NCBI RefSeq assembly: GCF_932526225.1
Contig: NC_064043.1
Coordinates: 2,315,501 to 2,379,500, forward strand
DNA length: 64,000 nucleotides
From: Nematostella vectensis
Lineage: Eukaryota > Cnidaria > Anthozoa > Actiniaria > Edwardsiidae
Direction: 5' to 3'
Position numbers and translations under genes: made by a program. Below the pieces are notes generated by a model, which saw only the letters and a program-made list of their open reading frames with translations, was not told the DNA's origin and ran no database searches. How positions within the stretch are numbered: position 1 is the stretch's first letter; every line of letters starts with the position of its first letter. Positions 35,701-44,857 of the stretch are shown here, piece after piece.

Positions 35701-38700
35701 CCTCCGCAAACCTGGGTACATCCCCAGCTGGAATTACAGTTTTGACCAAAAAGAAGAGGAATTCTTTTGTAACATGTCTTGTTGTCTAATTTGTATGACG
35801 TTTGAGAATTAATATTAAAAATACTACGTTGGCATTGTGTCGCAGCCTCACAACCTTCTTATTGGGCCCAACAACACTGTCATCATCTTTGACCTTGGCA
35901 GTGTGACGAAAGCAAGGGTGTCGATTACTTCAAGGTAAGGTGTTTGACAAGGTGTCTTATGATTATTACAATTTATAATATGATAATAGATGGTAACAAA
36001 TGTATAATATGATAATAGATGGTAACAAATGTATAATATGATAATATATGGTAACAAATGTATAATATGATAATAGATGGTAACAAATGTATAATATGAT
36101 AATAAATGGTAACAAATGAATAATATGATATAATAGATGGTAACAAATGAATAATATGATAATAGATGGTAACAAATGTATAATATGATAATAGATGGTA
36201 TCAAATGTATAATATGATAATAGATGGTATCAAATGTATAATATGATAATAGATGGTAACAAATGTATAATATGATAATAGATGGTAACAAATGTATAAT
36301 ATGATAATATATGGTAACAAATGTATAATATGATAATAGATGGTAACAAATGTATAATATGATAATAAATGGTAACAAATGAATAATATGATATAATAGA
36401 TGGTAACAAATGAATAATATGATAATAGATGGTAACAAATGTATAATATGATAATAGATGGTAACAAATGTATAATATGATAATAGATGGTATCAAATGT
36501 ATAATATGATAATAGATGGTATCAAATGTATAATATGATAATAGATGGTAACAAATGTATAATATGATAATAAATGGTAACAAATGTATAATATGATAAT
36601 AAATGGTAACAAATGTATAATATGATAATAAATGGGAGCATTCATTGACATTTGTGATATATGTTGCAAATACTATGTATTATTTTATGCATTTTAGGAG
36701 AGAGGCATTAGCATTGCAAGAGAGGTGTGCATGCGAATGCACTGCTGCCTATCGGTAAGGAGTTTTCAGGGCCACCACCTACAATAAAAAGGAGACAAAG
36801 CAAGGACATCAGCTCCTCCCACCCCTCCTCCTTAAAACCGTTCAGGCACATGTGGAAAGGGGGGGTCCATGTCAGGCACATGTTGAAAGGGGGGTCCAAA
36901 GGGTTTAAATCCCACCCGAGATGGGGTATAATGGCTGAATCACTTGATTCATATAAAGTTGATACCTAGTTGGCACTAGTCAAGAGGGTGATCACTTTTG
37001 TAGTGTATTTGGATGGGAATGTTAGATGGCTTAAAATGCTAGAAAATCAATGCAATTTTTAGCTTAACCATTCCCTTGATATCGATTCCTTCTGGACCCC
37101 ACCCTGCATTTTCTGTGGACACACCTTTGCGTTACTGTGTAGGTAAGCTGTAGAGACTTTGTAGAGCACCATTCTTGTTATTCTTGTGAAGGACAAGAAT
37201 ATGAAAAAAAAAGTTTCGATCTGAGAAAGGGGAGCTGGATTTAAATTTGCTTCGTTGGTTTCCTATTTCCCATTCCTGGTTTTTCCATTCCATTGTATGG
37301 CCCTGAAGATGCTTCATTTGTATTAATAAATTTACTATGCTTTAAAGAGCGCCAGAGCTTTTTGAAGTTCCATCTCAGTGTGAAATCGATGAGATGACGG
37401 ATGTATGGTCTTTGGGGTGCACACTCTATGCAATGGCCTATGGTATGAGCACAATATTTTATGCACACTCGATGAAATGGCCTATGGTATGAGCACAATA
37501 TCTTATGCACACTCTAACATTAACCTTACTTACCCCTGCTTGGTAGTTTTAAATACCTGTTGAACAGCCCCGCTCTAATATCTGCTTCACTTACCATACT
37601 TTGATATATATCATGTGACCCTTGTGTAGGTGATAGTCCATCTAATGAATCAGCAATCTTAGCTTTAATATGATTTATCCCGTGACACCCATGTAGGGAA
37701 AGACTACAGTGCCGTAGCAGGCCTCAACATATTGGGGGGACACAATAAAGAAACCTTAAGAAAATATTGGGGGGCACAGCCACGCCTATACTAGTCATTT
37801 CCTTATAATTTTCGAAAATATTGGGGGGGGGCACATGCCCCCAGTGCCCCACCCCCTGCTATGGCCGGGACTATGTTTATAATTCAGCAATCTCAGCCTT
37901 AATATGATTTATGCTGTGACCCCCATGTAAGGAAAAGACCATGTGTAGCTCAGCAATTTTAGACTTTATATCATCTATCCTCTGAACCCCCTATAGGACC
38001 CCAGTATAGAGGATAGCCTATGTGTATAGTATGACCTGTGACCCCTGTATAGGAGATACAGTAGCCCATGTAATATGACTTATCCTGTGACCCCCGTATA
38101 GGAGATACAGTAGCCCATGTGTATAATATGACTTATCCTGTGACCCCCGTATAGGAGATACAGTAGCCCATGTGTATAATATGACTTATCCTGTGACCCC
38201 CGTATAGGAGATACAGTAGCCCATGTGTATAATATGACTTATCCTGTGACCCCCGTATAGGAGATACAGTAGCCCATGTGTATAATATGACTTATCCTGT
38301 GACCGTATAGGGGATACAGTAGCCCGTGTATAATATGACTTATCCTGTGACCCCCGTATAGGAGATACAGTAGCCCATGTGTATAATATGACTTATCCTG
38401 TGACCCCCGTATAGGGGATAGCCCATGTGATGGATCAGCACTCTCCGCCCTAAGTGGTAACATCAGGATTCCGACAGACAGGTTGGTGTCATATCTGGTA
38501 TTAGAAGCAGCATTATGCTTGACTTATCAACTGAACACCCCAAAGGTGTCTTTGCAGTGTAGGATCTATACCTGATAAGCTGTTACATGGACCAAGTCAC
38601 AATGGGGTTTTAGGGCTGTTGCGGGGGGGAGGGTTACCGAGACACTAAGAAAACTGTGTTGGGGGGGGGGGGGGGGGGGGCAGTCAGCCCCCTGCCTGAT

Positions 38701-39098
38701 GGTCATATCCTTATAATTTAAGAGAAAAAAATTAATGTTGGTTGTATAGCACTGAGTTTTGTACATAGGGATATAAAACATGTATATTAAACATTTTGAG
38801 GGTTTTAATCCCAAATTCTCCTCTTGTGCTGGTTATATATATGTGCCGTAGTCTCATTAAATAAAAAGACCCTCTACTCATGGCATTAATAATAGCATTC
38901 TCCCGACTGATTTGTCATGTCATTTTCAGCGTTTATTCCATGGAGCTCAACGGCCTGATTCTCGACATTCTACAGGTGGACCCCACCAAGCGTTTGTCAT
39001 TACGCCAGATCCTTAGACGCCTGGACAACCTTGCCCCTCCCCGGACAGTTTTCAGTTGTGACACTGATCCTGGTAACGTTTCCATACAAAGAATATAG
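32796..39098 (+). CDS. STK16: STK16-type (NAK family) protein kinase, ten exons, 308 aa
   Basis: Exons: 32796-32883, 33094-33143, 34415-34450, 34737-34862, 34985-35134, 35846-35934, 36698-36754, 37348-37442, 38415-38481 and 38930-39098. They total 927 nt in one frame, giving 308 aa (vertebrate STK16 is about 305). MGLVCSR at the N-terminus offers a glycine-2 and cysteine for myristoylation and palmitoylation, as in STK16, a Golgi-associated kinase. Motifs: GEGAFSYV, lysine in QFALKR, EREVEAH, HRDLK at the end of exon 5, DLGS in place of DFG, AAYRAPELF and DVWSLGC. Three exon borders are tandemly duplicated (exons 5, 8 and 9). The last exon may instead end at 39072 (CCTG|GTAACG) and join the exon at 56148, beyond the Polinton; vertebrate STK16 ends in a similar QH-rich tail. 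The kinase assignment is firm; the 3' end is open. Confidence 0.9.
33365..34275. repeat. about 35-bp minisatellite in STK16 intron 2, about 25 copies
   Basis: Units centre on GTTAACACTTCTGATAACC and GGGTAGGGAGGG. Outer units differ (GTTGATCACTAGG), the middle block is homogeneous, and single-base indels change the unit length. It lies more than 200 bp from the nearest exon, so it does not duplicate a splice site. Confidence 0.9.
35111..35350 (+). repeat. tandem copies of the STK16 exon 5 donor boundary, about 5
   Basis: The real boundary is GCACACAGAGACCTCAAG|GT at 35134/35135, encoding the catalytic HRDLK. The following intron repeats CTTGCACACAGAGACCTCAAG|GTTGAG plus about 30 bp of intron roughly four more times, with growing differences. 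All copies keep GT, but only GTTGAG rather than the genuine GTTTAA. Confidence 0.85.
35985..36635. repeat. 29-bp AT-rich minisatellite in STK16 intron 6, about 23 copies
   Basis: Units of the type GATGGTAACAAATGTATAAT repeat. A block of about 250 bp is itself repeated (around 35985-36230 and 36230-36480), including the rarer ATATGATATAATAG and GTATCAAATG variants. The minus strand is open in several frames because the unit lacks stops there; this is not a gene. Confidence 0.9.
37425..37512 (+). repeat. tandem copies of the STK16 exon 8 donor boundary, 2-3
   Basis: The exon 8 end GCAATGGCCTATG|GTATGAG (37442/37443) is followed by a second copy, GAAATGGCCTATG|GTATGAG, and a partial third start, TATGCACACTCT. 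The unit is about 50 bp. Confidence 0.8.
37610..38415 (+). repeat. tandem copies of the STK16 exon 9 acceptor boundary, about 8 recent and 3 older
   Basis: Exon 9 starts GTGACCCCCGTATAG|GGGATAGC at 38414/38415. About seven units of roughly 55 bp upstream repeat CCCCGTATAG|GAGATAC plus AGTAGCCCATGTG and ATATGACTTATCC. Around 37625, 37690 and 37910 are older, diverged copies. The first retains a stretch that would read GDSPSNESA, parallel to the real exon's GDSPCDGSA. A separate GGGGG-rich repeat intervenes at 37715-37870. Confidence 0.85.
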
Positions 39099-39516
39099 AC
39101 ATAATTATAAAGCTCAAACAACCGAAGATCAAAATATTTCTAGAAAATTCCCCTTAATGGTTTTCAGGCTAGCTGATAAGTGAAAGGCCGAAAATGCACC
39201 AAATCCGAGTTACTGGGAGCTGAGGTTGTAGCCAGGGGAAGCTGAGGGCGTGTGCTGAAGACCTTAAAGTCCTGAAAGGTGGACGCATAAAAACAGACAA
39301 GTGGATCCCCTGGGTAGAAAGTACAAAAGTGAGATGTTTTTAGATGGGGTGAAGTGGAATAAGGAAGGTAGTTAAGCTCCTAGCTATCGGCCCGGTGGCT
39401 CAATACCCTTGCAAGCAAATTTTTTTTAAAAAAATACTTCAAATTTTACCGTACACATATTACTTGACAAATTATCTATGTAATACTTTATGTACTGTCT
39501 CAAACCTATTGCTTGA
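39099..39516. other. flank between STK16 exon 10 and the Polinton
   Basis: No gene is seen. If the exon at 56148 is used, this is the first part of the last STK16 intron. Confidence 0.5.
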
Positions 39517-39906
39517 AGTAGTAGGGAAATGGCGCAGCTGGCGCAACTTTTTGATCTCCCCAAATTTCATTCCAAAATGGCGCAAAAGTCTCCGCGCACC
39601 TCCGCCAAGCCTCGCGACCTGCGCATGCGCGAGTTTGCCAGAGATCTCTTGCACGACCACGCCCACCTGTCAATCACTTTGTCACGTGATAGCCAAGCCC
39701 ACCCGTCAATCACTTTGTCACGTGACGACCACGCCCACCTGTCAATCACTTTGTAAAAAAACCTGTCAATCACTTTGTCACGTGACGACCACGCCCACCT
39801 GTCAATCATTTTGTAAAAAACCTGTCAATCACTTTGTCACGTGATAGCCAAGCCCACCTGTCAATCACTTTGTCACGTGTCGCATCTAGGGGGAGCCTGG
39901 GGGCTA
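39517..39906 (+). repeat. left terminal inverted repeat of the Polinton, about 390 bp
   Basis: The outer 140 bp are nearly identical to the right end (reverse complement). The inner part holds seven copies of CTGTCAATCACTTTGT, most followed by CACGTGA and a GCCMAGCCCACC spacer. It ends with GAGCCTGGGGGCTA, also matched at the right. Confidence 0.93.
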
Positions 39907-39915
39907 GCCTCTCAG

Positions 39916-39959
39916 CTTCACATCTAAAAAAAGCTTTTGAAAAGTGGTTTAAAGACATG
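39916..39959 (+). promoter_or_regulatory. polymerase promoter, extended early-type
   Basis: CTTCACATCTAAAAA, then AAAAGTGGTTTAAAGACATG at 39940-39959. The same 40-bp pattern precedes the TFIIB-like gene and, less exactly, the ankyrin gene. Function is inferred from position and repetition. Confidence 0.6.
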
Positions 39960-39974
39960 GCTGGTTTGATAGAA

Positions 39975-42900
39975 ATGGAGAACCTGAAGGTGAAAGATCT
40001 GAAAGCCCTCGCCAAGGAGCGGGGTATCCCAAGATATTACTGGATGCGGAGAGACGAGCTCGTCGGGGCGCTGACCAGCACGTCACCACCACCACCACCC
40101 CGACGGGTTCCTTTACCCAAACTTGTCAAAGGGCTGCCACGACCACCCCGCATTACCCCGTCCAACACGTCGGAGAGTATTCTCGACGGCCCGATACCTG
40201 AGATTAATGTCCCTATTCTAAAACCCTCCCAACCCCCACGGAGTCCCCGCGTTCAACCACTCAAGCATTTTGCAAACAGGGCGGCCAACTTGATCAAGAG
40301 CGAGTTAGACAAGTTTGCGGATTGGATACTATCTTATGTCCCTGAGCCCATCAAAAAGACCGTCAAAGAGGCTGCAGATAAACGGGTCGAACGTCTGAAG
40401 GAGAGGATTAAACGTCTACACGAGGAGGTGGAAGATCGCTTCACACCCAAGGAACAACAGACGGCGTTGAAGGGGTATCTTAAAACCCACGGAATAGCCG
40501 GGCAGAGAGGTTACGACCCCAAGACATTCATCGCCAGAATCAAACCGAAAGTCCTTGAACTCATCAGTCAACAAAAAAAGCCTATCAAAGTGAAGTTTAT
40601 CTTTACTTGCGGGTTTATAAAAGAGGATCCGGCTACAGCTCAGATCGAAGAAGAACTGGGATATTTTCATACAGAAAAGCCTGAGATTGTGACAGAGTCG
40701 ACTGATCTCTCTGATTTGTTTGATACGATGACAAATTATTTACTCGGATTAGTTGAGCTGTTCCAGAAGCAAGGCTCCGGATGGCAGTTTGACCAAGTGG
40801 AATACTTTGACATCAACATAGATCCCTTTGAACCGCTTTCTGGGTCTTCCTATATTCCGCTGCCGCCGAAACTAGCGTCTAAGAAGGCGATCATCAATGT
40901 TAAGAACGAGAATGATCACGAATGTTTCAAGTGGGCAGTAACCTCTGCTGTGTATCCTAGGGAGAAAGATCCTCAAAGGTTCAGTAAACAAATGATAGAG
41001 AACTCTGAGAAATTCGACTGGTCAGGGATAGAGTTCCCCGTCTCACTAAAACAGATTGACAAGTTCGAGAAACAGAACCAGTATACGGTTAATGTGTTTG
41101 GATACGAAACCAAAATATATCCATTGAGAATCAGTGAGAAGGATCCAGATAATGCGATCAACTTACTTCTCATCTCGGATGATGAGACGAATCATTACTG
41201 CTGGATAAAGAATATGATGAGATTATTATCTACTCAAATTGATGAGTTTCATCATACTCGTTTTTTATGCTGTAGATGTCTGAACTCGTTTCGGTGCGAA
41301 CAATCATTAGAAAAACATTCTGAATGCTGCGGCAATCATGAAGCGGTTGGAATAGAGATGCCTAAGATAGATAAGGATGGAAATCTACCCCACATTAAAT
41401 TCAAAAACTACAACAGAAAAATGCGCGTCCCCTTTGTTGTCTATGCCGACTTCGAGAGCTTCACAGAGAATATAGACACTTGCTCCCCAGATGGGAGTAA
41501 AAGCTTCACTAAGCAATACCAGAAGCACAAACCGTCCGGTTTCTGCTATCTCATTAAGTGTTTCGACGGAGATATATCCCCACCCGAGCTTGTACGATAC
41601 ACAGCTGAATCTCCAGACGAAGATATCCCACAGCTTTTCGTAGGGTCTTTGGAGTCAGACATTAAGAAAATTTACGATAAGTTCAGGTTCCCTAAGAAGG
41701 TGAAAATGACTCCGAAGGACAAAATCGCCTATAACGACGCCACTCACTGCCACATCTGTGAGGGTGAATTAGGGGGAGACAAGGTTTTGGACCATTGCCA
41801 CCTCACCGGAAAGTACAGAGGTGCTGCTCACAACGCATGCAACTTAGATCACAAAATTCCAAAGTTCTTTCCTGTTATCTTTCACAATCTGTCTGGGTAC
41901 GACAGCCATCTATTTATCAAGAACCTTGGTACATCGGAAGGTAAAATAAACTGTATACCTAATAACGAGGAAAAGTATATTTCTTTCACAAAACAGATTG
42001 TAGTCGACAGTTTCACGAACAAGGAGGGCAACAAGATTGATGTTAAACGTGATATCAGATTTATCGACAGTTTCAGGTTTATGTCGGCCAGTCTCGACAG
42101 TCTAGTGGGTAATATGTCAAGGGAGTGCTTCAAAAACCTGGCGGAGTACTATGAGGGGGAGGAGCTCCAGCTGTTGTTGAGGAAGGGTGTTTTCCCTTAC
42201 GACTGGTTCGACGGCTTTAGCAAGCTCGACGCAACACAGCTCCCACAGAGAGAGGCATTCCACTCCAAACTCAACGACACCGACATATCGGAGGAGGATC
42301 ACCTGCACGCGCGGAGAGTGTGGGAGGTCTTTGGGATGGGGACCATGAGGGATTACCACAATCTGTACCTAGAGTCGGATGTGTTGCTTTTAGCTGACGT
42401 TTTCGAGAACTTTAGGGACGTTTGTCTCAAGAATTACGGTCTGGACCCCGCTTGGTACTACACAGCGCCAGGGTTGGCTTGGGATGCGGCGTTGAAGACC
42501 ACCAAGGTGAGGCTAGAGCTTCTAACGGACTATGACATGTTGCTCATGATTGAGAAGGGCATCCGTGGGGGTGTCTCCATGATAAGCAACAGACATGGGG
42601 AGGCAAATAACCCTTACATGAAGGAGTATGACCCTGACCTACCCACAAAATATATCACCTACCTTGATGCTAACAATTTGTATGGCTGGGCGATGAGCAA
42701 CCCTTTACCGACTCACGGTTTCAGGTGGATGGGTGACCAAGAGCTGTCAGGTTGGAGAGACCGCCCATGCATTCTGGAGGTTGACTTGGAGTACCCTCAT
42801 CACCTACATGACTTACACAACGATTACCCACTAGCCCCGGAATCTATCGGGCTAGGCAATGTGGACAAGTTGGTCCCCAACCTTAACGACAAGACAAAGT

Positions 42901-43883
42901 ACGTTATCCACCATGAGACTCTGAGACTTTATGTGAGTTTTGGGCTAAAAGTCACCAAGATTCACAGGGGTGTCACTTTTGAGGAGTCTGCTTGGCTGGA
43001 GCCCTACATTGACTTGAACACCGATCTGAGAGCCAAGGCGACAAACGATTTTGAGAAAGATTTTTTCAAGTTAATGAACAACTCCGTCTTTGGTAAGACT
43101 ATGGAGAACATTAGGAACAGGGTGGACATTCGGTTGGTGACGGACGAGAAGCAGGCTAAGAAGCTCATATCAAAGCCGAACTATCAACATCGCACCATCT
43201 TTTGCGAGAATCTAGCCGCCATCCACATGAAGAAGACAAAGCTGATCTTCAACAAGCCTGTCTACTTGGGCATGTCCATTCTGGACCTGAGTAAGACGCT
43301 CATGTACGATTTCCACTACAACTTCGTCAAGCCCAAGTACGGTGAGGATGCAAAGCTCTTATTCACTGATACTGACAGCCTGATGTATGAGATCGAGACG
43401 AAAGACTTTTACGAGGACATCAGCGGGGATGTGAGGTCCATGTTCGACACCAGCAACTTTCCGAAGGGTCACCCATCTGGTATTGAGGTGGGTGTGAACA
43501 AGAAAGTCATCGGAATGTTTAAAGATGAGGCTGGGGGCCAGCAAATTACAGAATTTGTAGGACTGAGGGCCAAACTTTACTCGTACAAGATGGATGAAGG
43601 TAAAGAAGAAAAGAAATGCAAGGGCGTTAAGAGAGCAGTCGTCAAGAAGAGCATCGGTTTCGATGACTACAAGGATTGCTTATTTGGTAAGAAACCTCAG
43701 ATGAGACTTATGAATGTCATCAGAAGTCATAAGCATGATGTTTACACTGAAACGGTGAACAAGGTCGCTCTATCTCATGAGGATGACAAGCGAATCATCT
43801 GTGATGATGGTATTCACACCTTCGCTCACGGTCATTTCAGAACGCTATTAGGTGGTGGCTCAGTATCTTCAGGGACGACTTGA
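39975..43883 (+). CDS. polB: protein-primed-type family B DNA polymerase, about 1302 aa
   Basis: It replicates the element, by analogy from protein-primed ends. N-terminus: a SAP-like helix pair (KVKDLKALAKERGI), proline-rich linker, GPIPEINVP and a helical segment. Then come a C2-type zinc cluster (about 41266-41330), Exo I YADFES (41441), an endonuclease VII/HNH-like insert with CHICEG...LDHCHLTGKYRG (41746-41823), Exo II NLSGYD (41887), Exo III YLESDVLLLAD (42365), motif A DANNLYGWAM (42667), motif B NNSVFGKTME (43078), motif C DTDS (43369) and KLYSYK (43573). All catalytic aspartates are present. The frame is open upstream, but ATGs at 39957 and 39975 follow the promoter. I prefer 39975 because the paralogous leader at 53096 aligns there and spacing matches the other genes. 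The 3' end overlaps the integrase by 52 bp tail-to-tail. Confidence 0.95.
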   Translation: MENLKVKDLKALAKERGIPRYYWMRRDELVGALTSTSPPPPPRRVPLPKLVKGLPRPPRITPSNTSESILDGPIPEINVPILKPSQPPRSPRVQPLKHFANRAANLIKSELDKFADWILSYVPEPIKKTVKEAADKRVERLKERIKRLHEEVEDRFTPKEQQTALKGYLKTHGIAGQRGYDPKTFIARIKPKVLELISQQKKPIKVKFIFTCGFIKEDPATAQIEEELGYFHTEKPEIVTESTDLSDLFDTMTNYLLGLVELFQKQGSGWQFDQVEYFDINIDPFEPLSGSSYIPLPPKLASKKAIINVKNENDHECFKWAVTSAVYPREKDPQRFSKQMIENSEKFDWSGIEFPVSLKQIDKFEKQNQYTVNVFGYETKIYPLRISEKDPDNAINLLLISDDETNHYCWIKNMMRLLSTQIDEFHHTRFLCCRCLNSFRCEQSLEKHSECCGNHEAVGIEMPKIDKDGNLPHIKFKNYNRKMRVPFVVYADFESFTENIDTCSPDGSKSFTKQYQKHKPSGFCYLIKCFDGDISPPELVRYTAESPDEDIPQLFVGSLESDIKKIYDKFRFPKKVKMTPKDKIAYNDATHCHICEGELGGDKVLDHCHLTGKYRGAAHNACNLDHKIPKFFPVIFHNLSGYDSHLFIKNLGTSEGKINCIPNNEEKYISFTKQIVVDSFTNKEGNKIDVKRDIRFIDSFRFMSASLDSLVGNMSRECFKNLAEYYEGEELQLLLRKGVFPYDWFDGFSKLDATQLPQREAFHSKLNDTDISEEDHLHARRVWEVFGMGTMRDYHNLYLESDVLLLADVFENFRDVCLKNYGLDPAWYYTAPGLAWDAALKTTKVRLELLTDYDMLLMIEKGIRGGVSMISNRHGEANNPYMKEYDPDLPTKYITYLDANNLYGWAMSNPLPTHGFRWMGDQELSGWRDRPCILEVDLEYPHHLHDLHNDYPLAPESIGLGNVDKLVPNLNDKTKYVIHHETLRLYVSFGLKVTKIHRGVTFEESAWLEPYIDLNTDLRAKATNDFEKDFFKLMNNSVFGKTMENIRNRVDIRLVTDEKQAKKLISKPNYQHRTIFCENLAAIHMKKTKLIFNKPVYLGMSILDLSKTLMYDFHYNFVKPKYGEDAKLLFTDTDSLMYEIETKDFYEDISGDVRSMFDTSNFPKGHPSGIEVGVNKKVIGMFKDEAGGQQITEFVGLRAKLYSYKMDEGKEEKKCKGVKRAVVKKSIGFDDYKDCLFGKKPQMRLMNVIRSHKHDVYTETVNKVALSHEDDKRIICDDGIHTFAHGHFRTLLGGGSVSSGTT

Positions 43884-44824
43884 AGTTCTTCCCTAACGAA
43901 CGACCTCCTTGGAGCGCCTTCGGAGAGGTAGTACAACACAGGCTGTCCAACTGAAACAACACTGCGTGATAGATCAAACACTTTTAAACTCCAAATAGGG
44001 TCTGTGGCTCGTCTGCGTTCACCTCCTTCCTCTTCTCCAGGAGCTAATAGATATCTAACTCTAACCCCTGGTGGTAGTCTAACTTCGTCAAGTCCAACAG
44101 GCCGCTTATACGTTGGAGGATCAATATCAACCTCTTTCAAACCAATAGATTTTACAGGCTCTTTGCCAGTAATTCTTATGGGTTGACTATTCAGAGTCTT
44201 CAAAACATCTGGCAATCGTTTCACCCAAACTCTGGACCGATCATCGCTAATCATTTCTTGAGCATACTGATGAGAAAACAACCTCTCCGCCAGTGTTCTA
44301 TTGGCGCGTTCGACAAAAGCCTGTGCGCGATGGTTCCCAGCTTCGCTTCGCTGGATGGTAACCCCCTTCTTTTTCATAATCTTCGTTACCTCTCCCCTAA
44401 ATTCTGTCCCCGGATCGACAATCACCGTATGAGGCCATTTAAGTTTTCTGGAGTATATCTTTTCAAACCCTTTAGCAATTCCACTCGAATCCTTGGTAGT
44501 CAGTGCTTCTGCATCTTTATATCTCGAGGCAATATCAATCACGACCAACACGTAACGGTAGGTTTTTCTGCCTACGTTATCGTGGGGCATAAACAACAGA
44601 TCGGCTTGGTGAATCTGATTAGGTTTATTCACAGTCCAATGCGGTCTGGGGACATACTTTGGGGCTGGGAGGTAGATCTGCCACAACGCCTGTTTTTCAA
44701 GCCACTTCTTAGCCTCGGCTTCACTGACTTTAGCGGCACTAGCTAACTTAGAAATAGCCGAATACCCTTTCCAGTACCCATCGGTGGAATAGTATATTTT
44801 TGATAACCTGCTTTCGTTACTCAT
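43832..44824 (-). CDS. int: retroviral-type (DDE) integrase, 330 aa
   Basis: It inserts the linear element DNA into the host genome. The N-terminal 65 residues look helical and lack an obvious HHCC zinc finger. The catalytic core has D75 in HQADLLF, D137 in VDPGTEF and E172 in FVERANRTLAE, the order and spacing of rve-type integrases. The C-terminal part (about 225-320) carries the TDPIWSLKVF...YYL pattern seen after Polinton and Ty3 integrase cores. It is convergent with the polymerase (52-bp overlap) and divergent from the capsid gene, with only 33 bp between the two start codons. No frameshift is seen. Confidence 0.95.
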   Translation of the reverse strand: MSNESRLSKIYYSTDGYWKGYSAISKLASAAKVSEAEAKKWLEKQALWQIYLPAPKYVPRPHWTVNKPNQIHQADLLFMPHDNVGRKTYRYVLVVIDIASRYKDAEALTTKDSSGIAKGFEKIYSRKLKWPHTVIVDPGTEFRGEVTKIMKKKGVTIQRSEAGNHRAQAFVERANRTLAERLFSHQYAQEMISDDRSRVWVKRLPDVLKTLNSQPIRITGKEPVKSIGLKEVDIDPPTYKRPVGLDEVRLPPGVRVRYLLAPGEEEGGERRRATDPIWSLKVFDLSRSVVSVGQPVLYYLSEGAPRRSFVREELQVVPEDTEPPPNSVLK

Positions 44825-44857
44825 TTAAAGATTATCTCTCTTTTCTTAAAATAAAAG
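44825..44857. promoter_or_regulatory. 33-bp integrase/capsid divergent promoter
   Basis: TTTAAAGATTATCTC (44824 onward) overlaps the integrase start codon CAT and lies 20-30 bp before the capsid ATG. The AAAATAAAAGATG end resembles the hairpin arm found before other virion genes, but the left arm is imperfect here. Confidence 0.55.

Noticed and set aside
35848-36583. Minus-strand frames rich in Ile, Tyr and Leu
   Set aside because: Translation of the AT-rich 29-bp satellite in the STK16 intron; antisense to the gene, with no start context.
37715-37870. GGGGG-rich sequence with CACATGCCCCC considered as a regulatory hairpin
   Set aside because: It looks like a dispersed, decayed repeat inserted among the exon 9 border copies, with no conserved symmetry.
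39834-39956. Upstream extension of the polymerase frame into the terminal repeat
   Set aside because: These codons come from the repeat units and lie before the promoter core, so they are unlikely to be translated.
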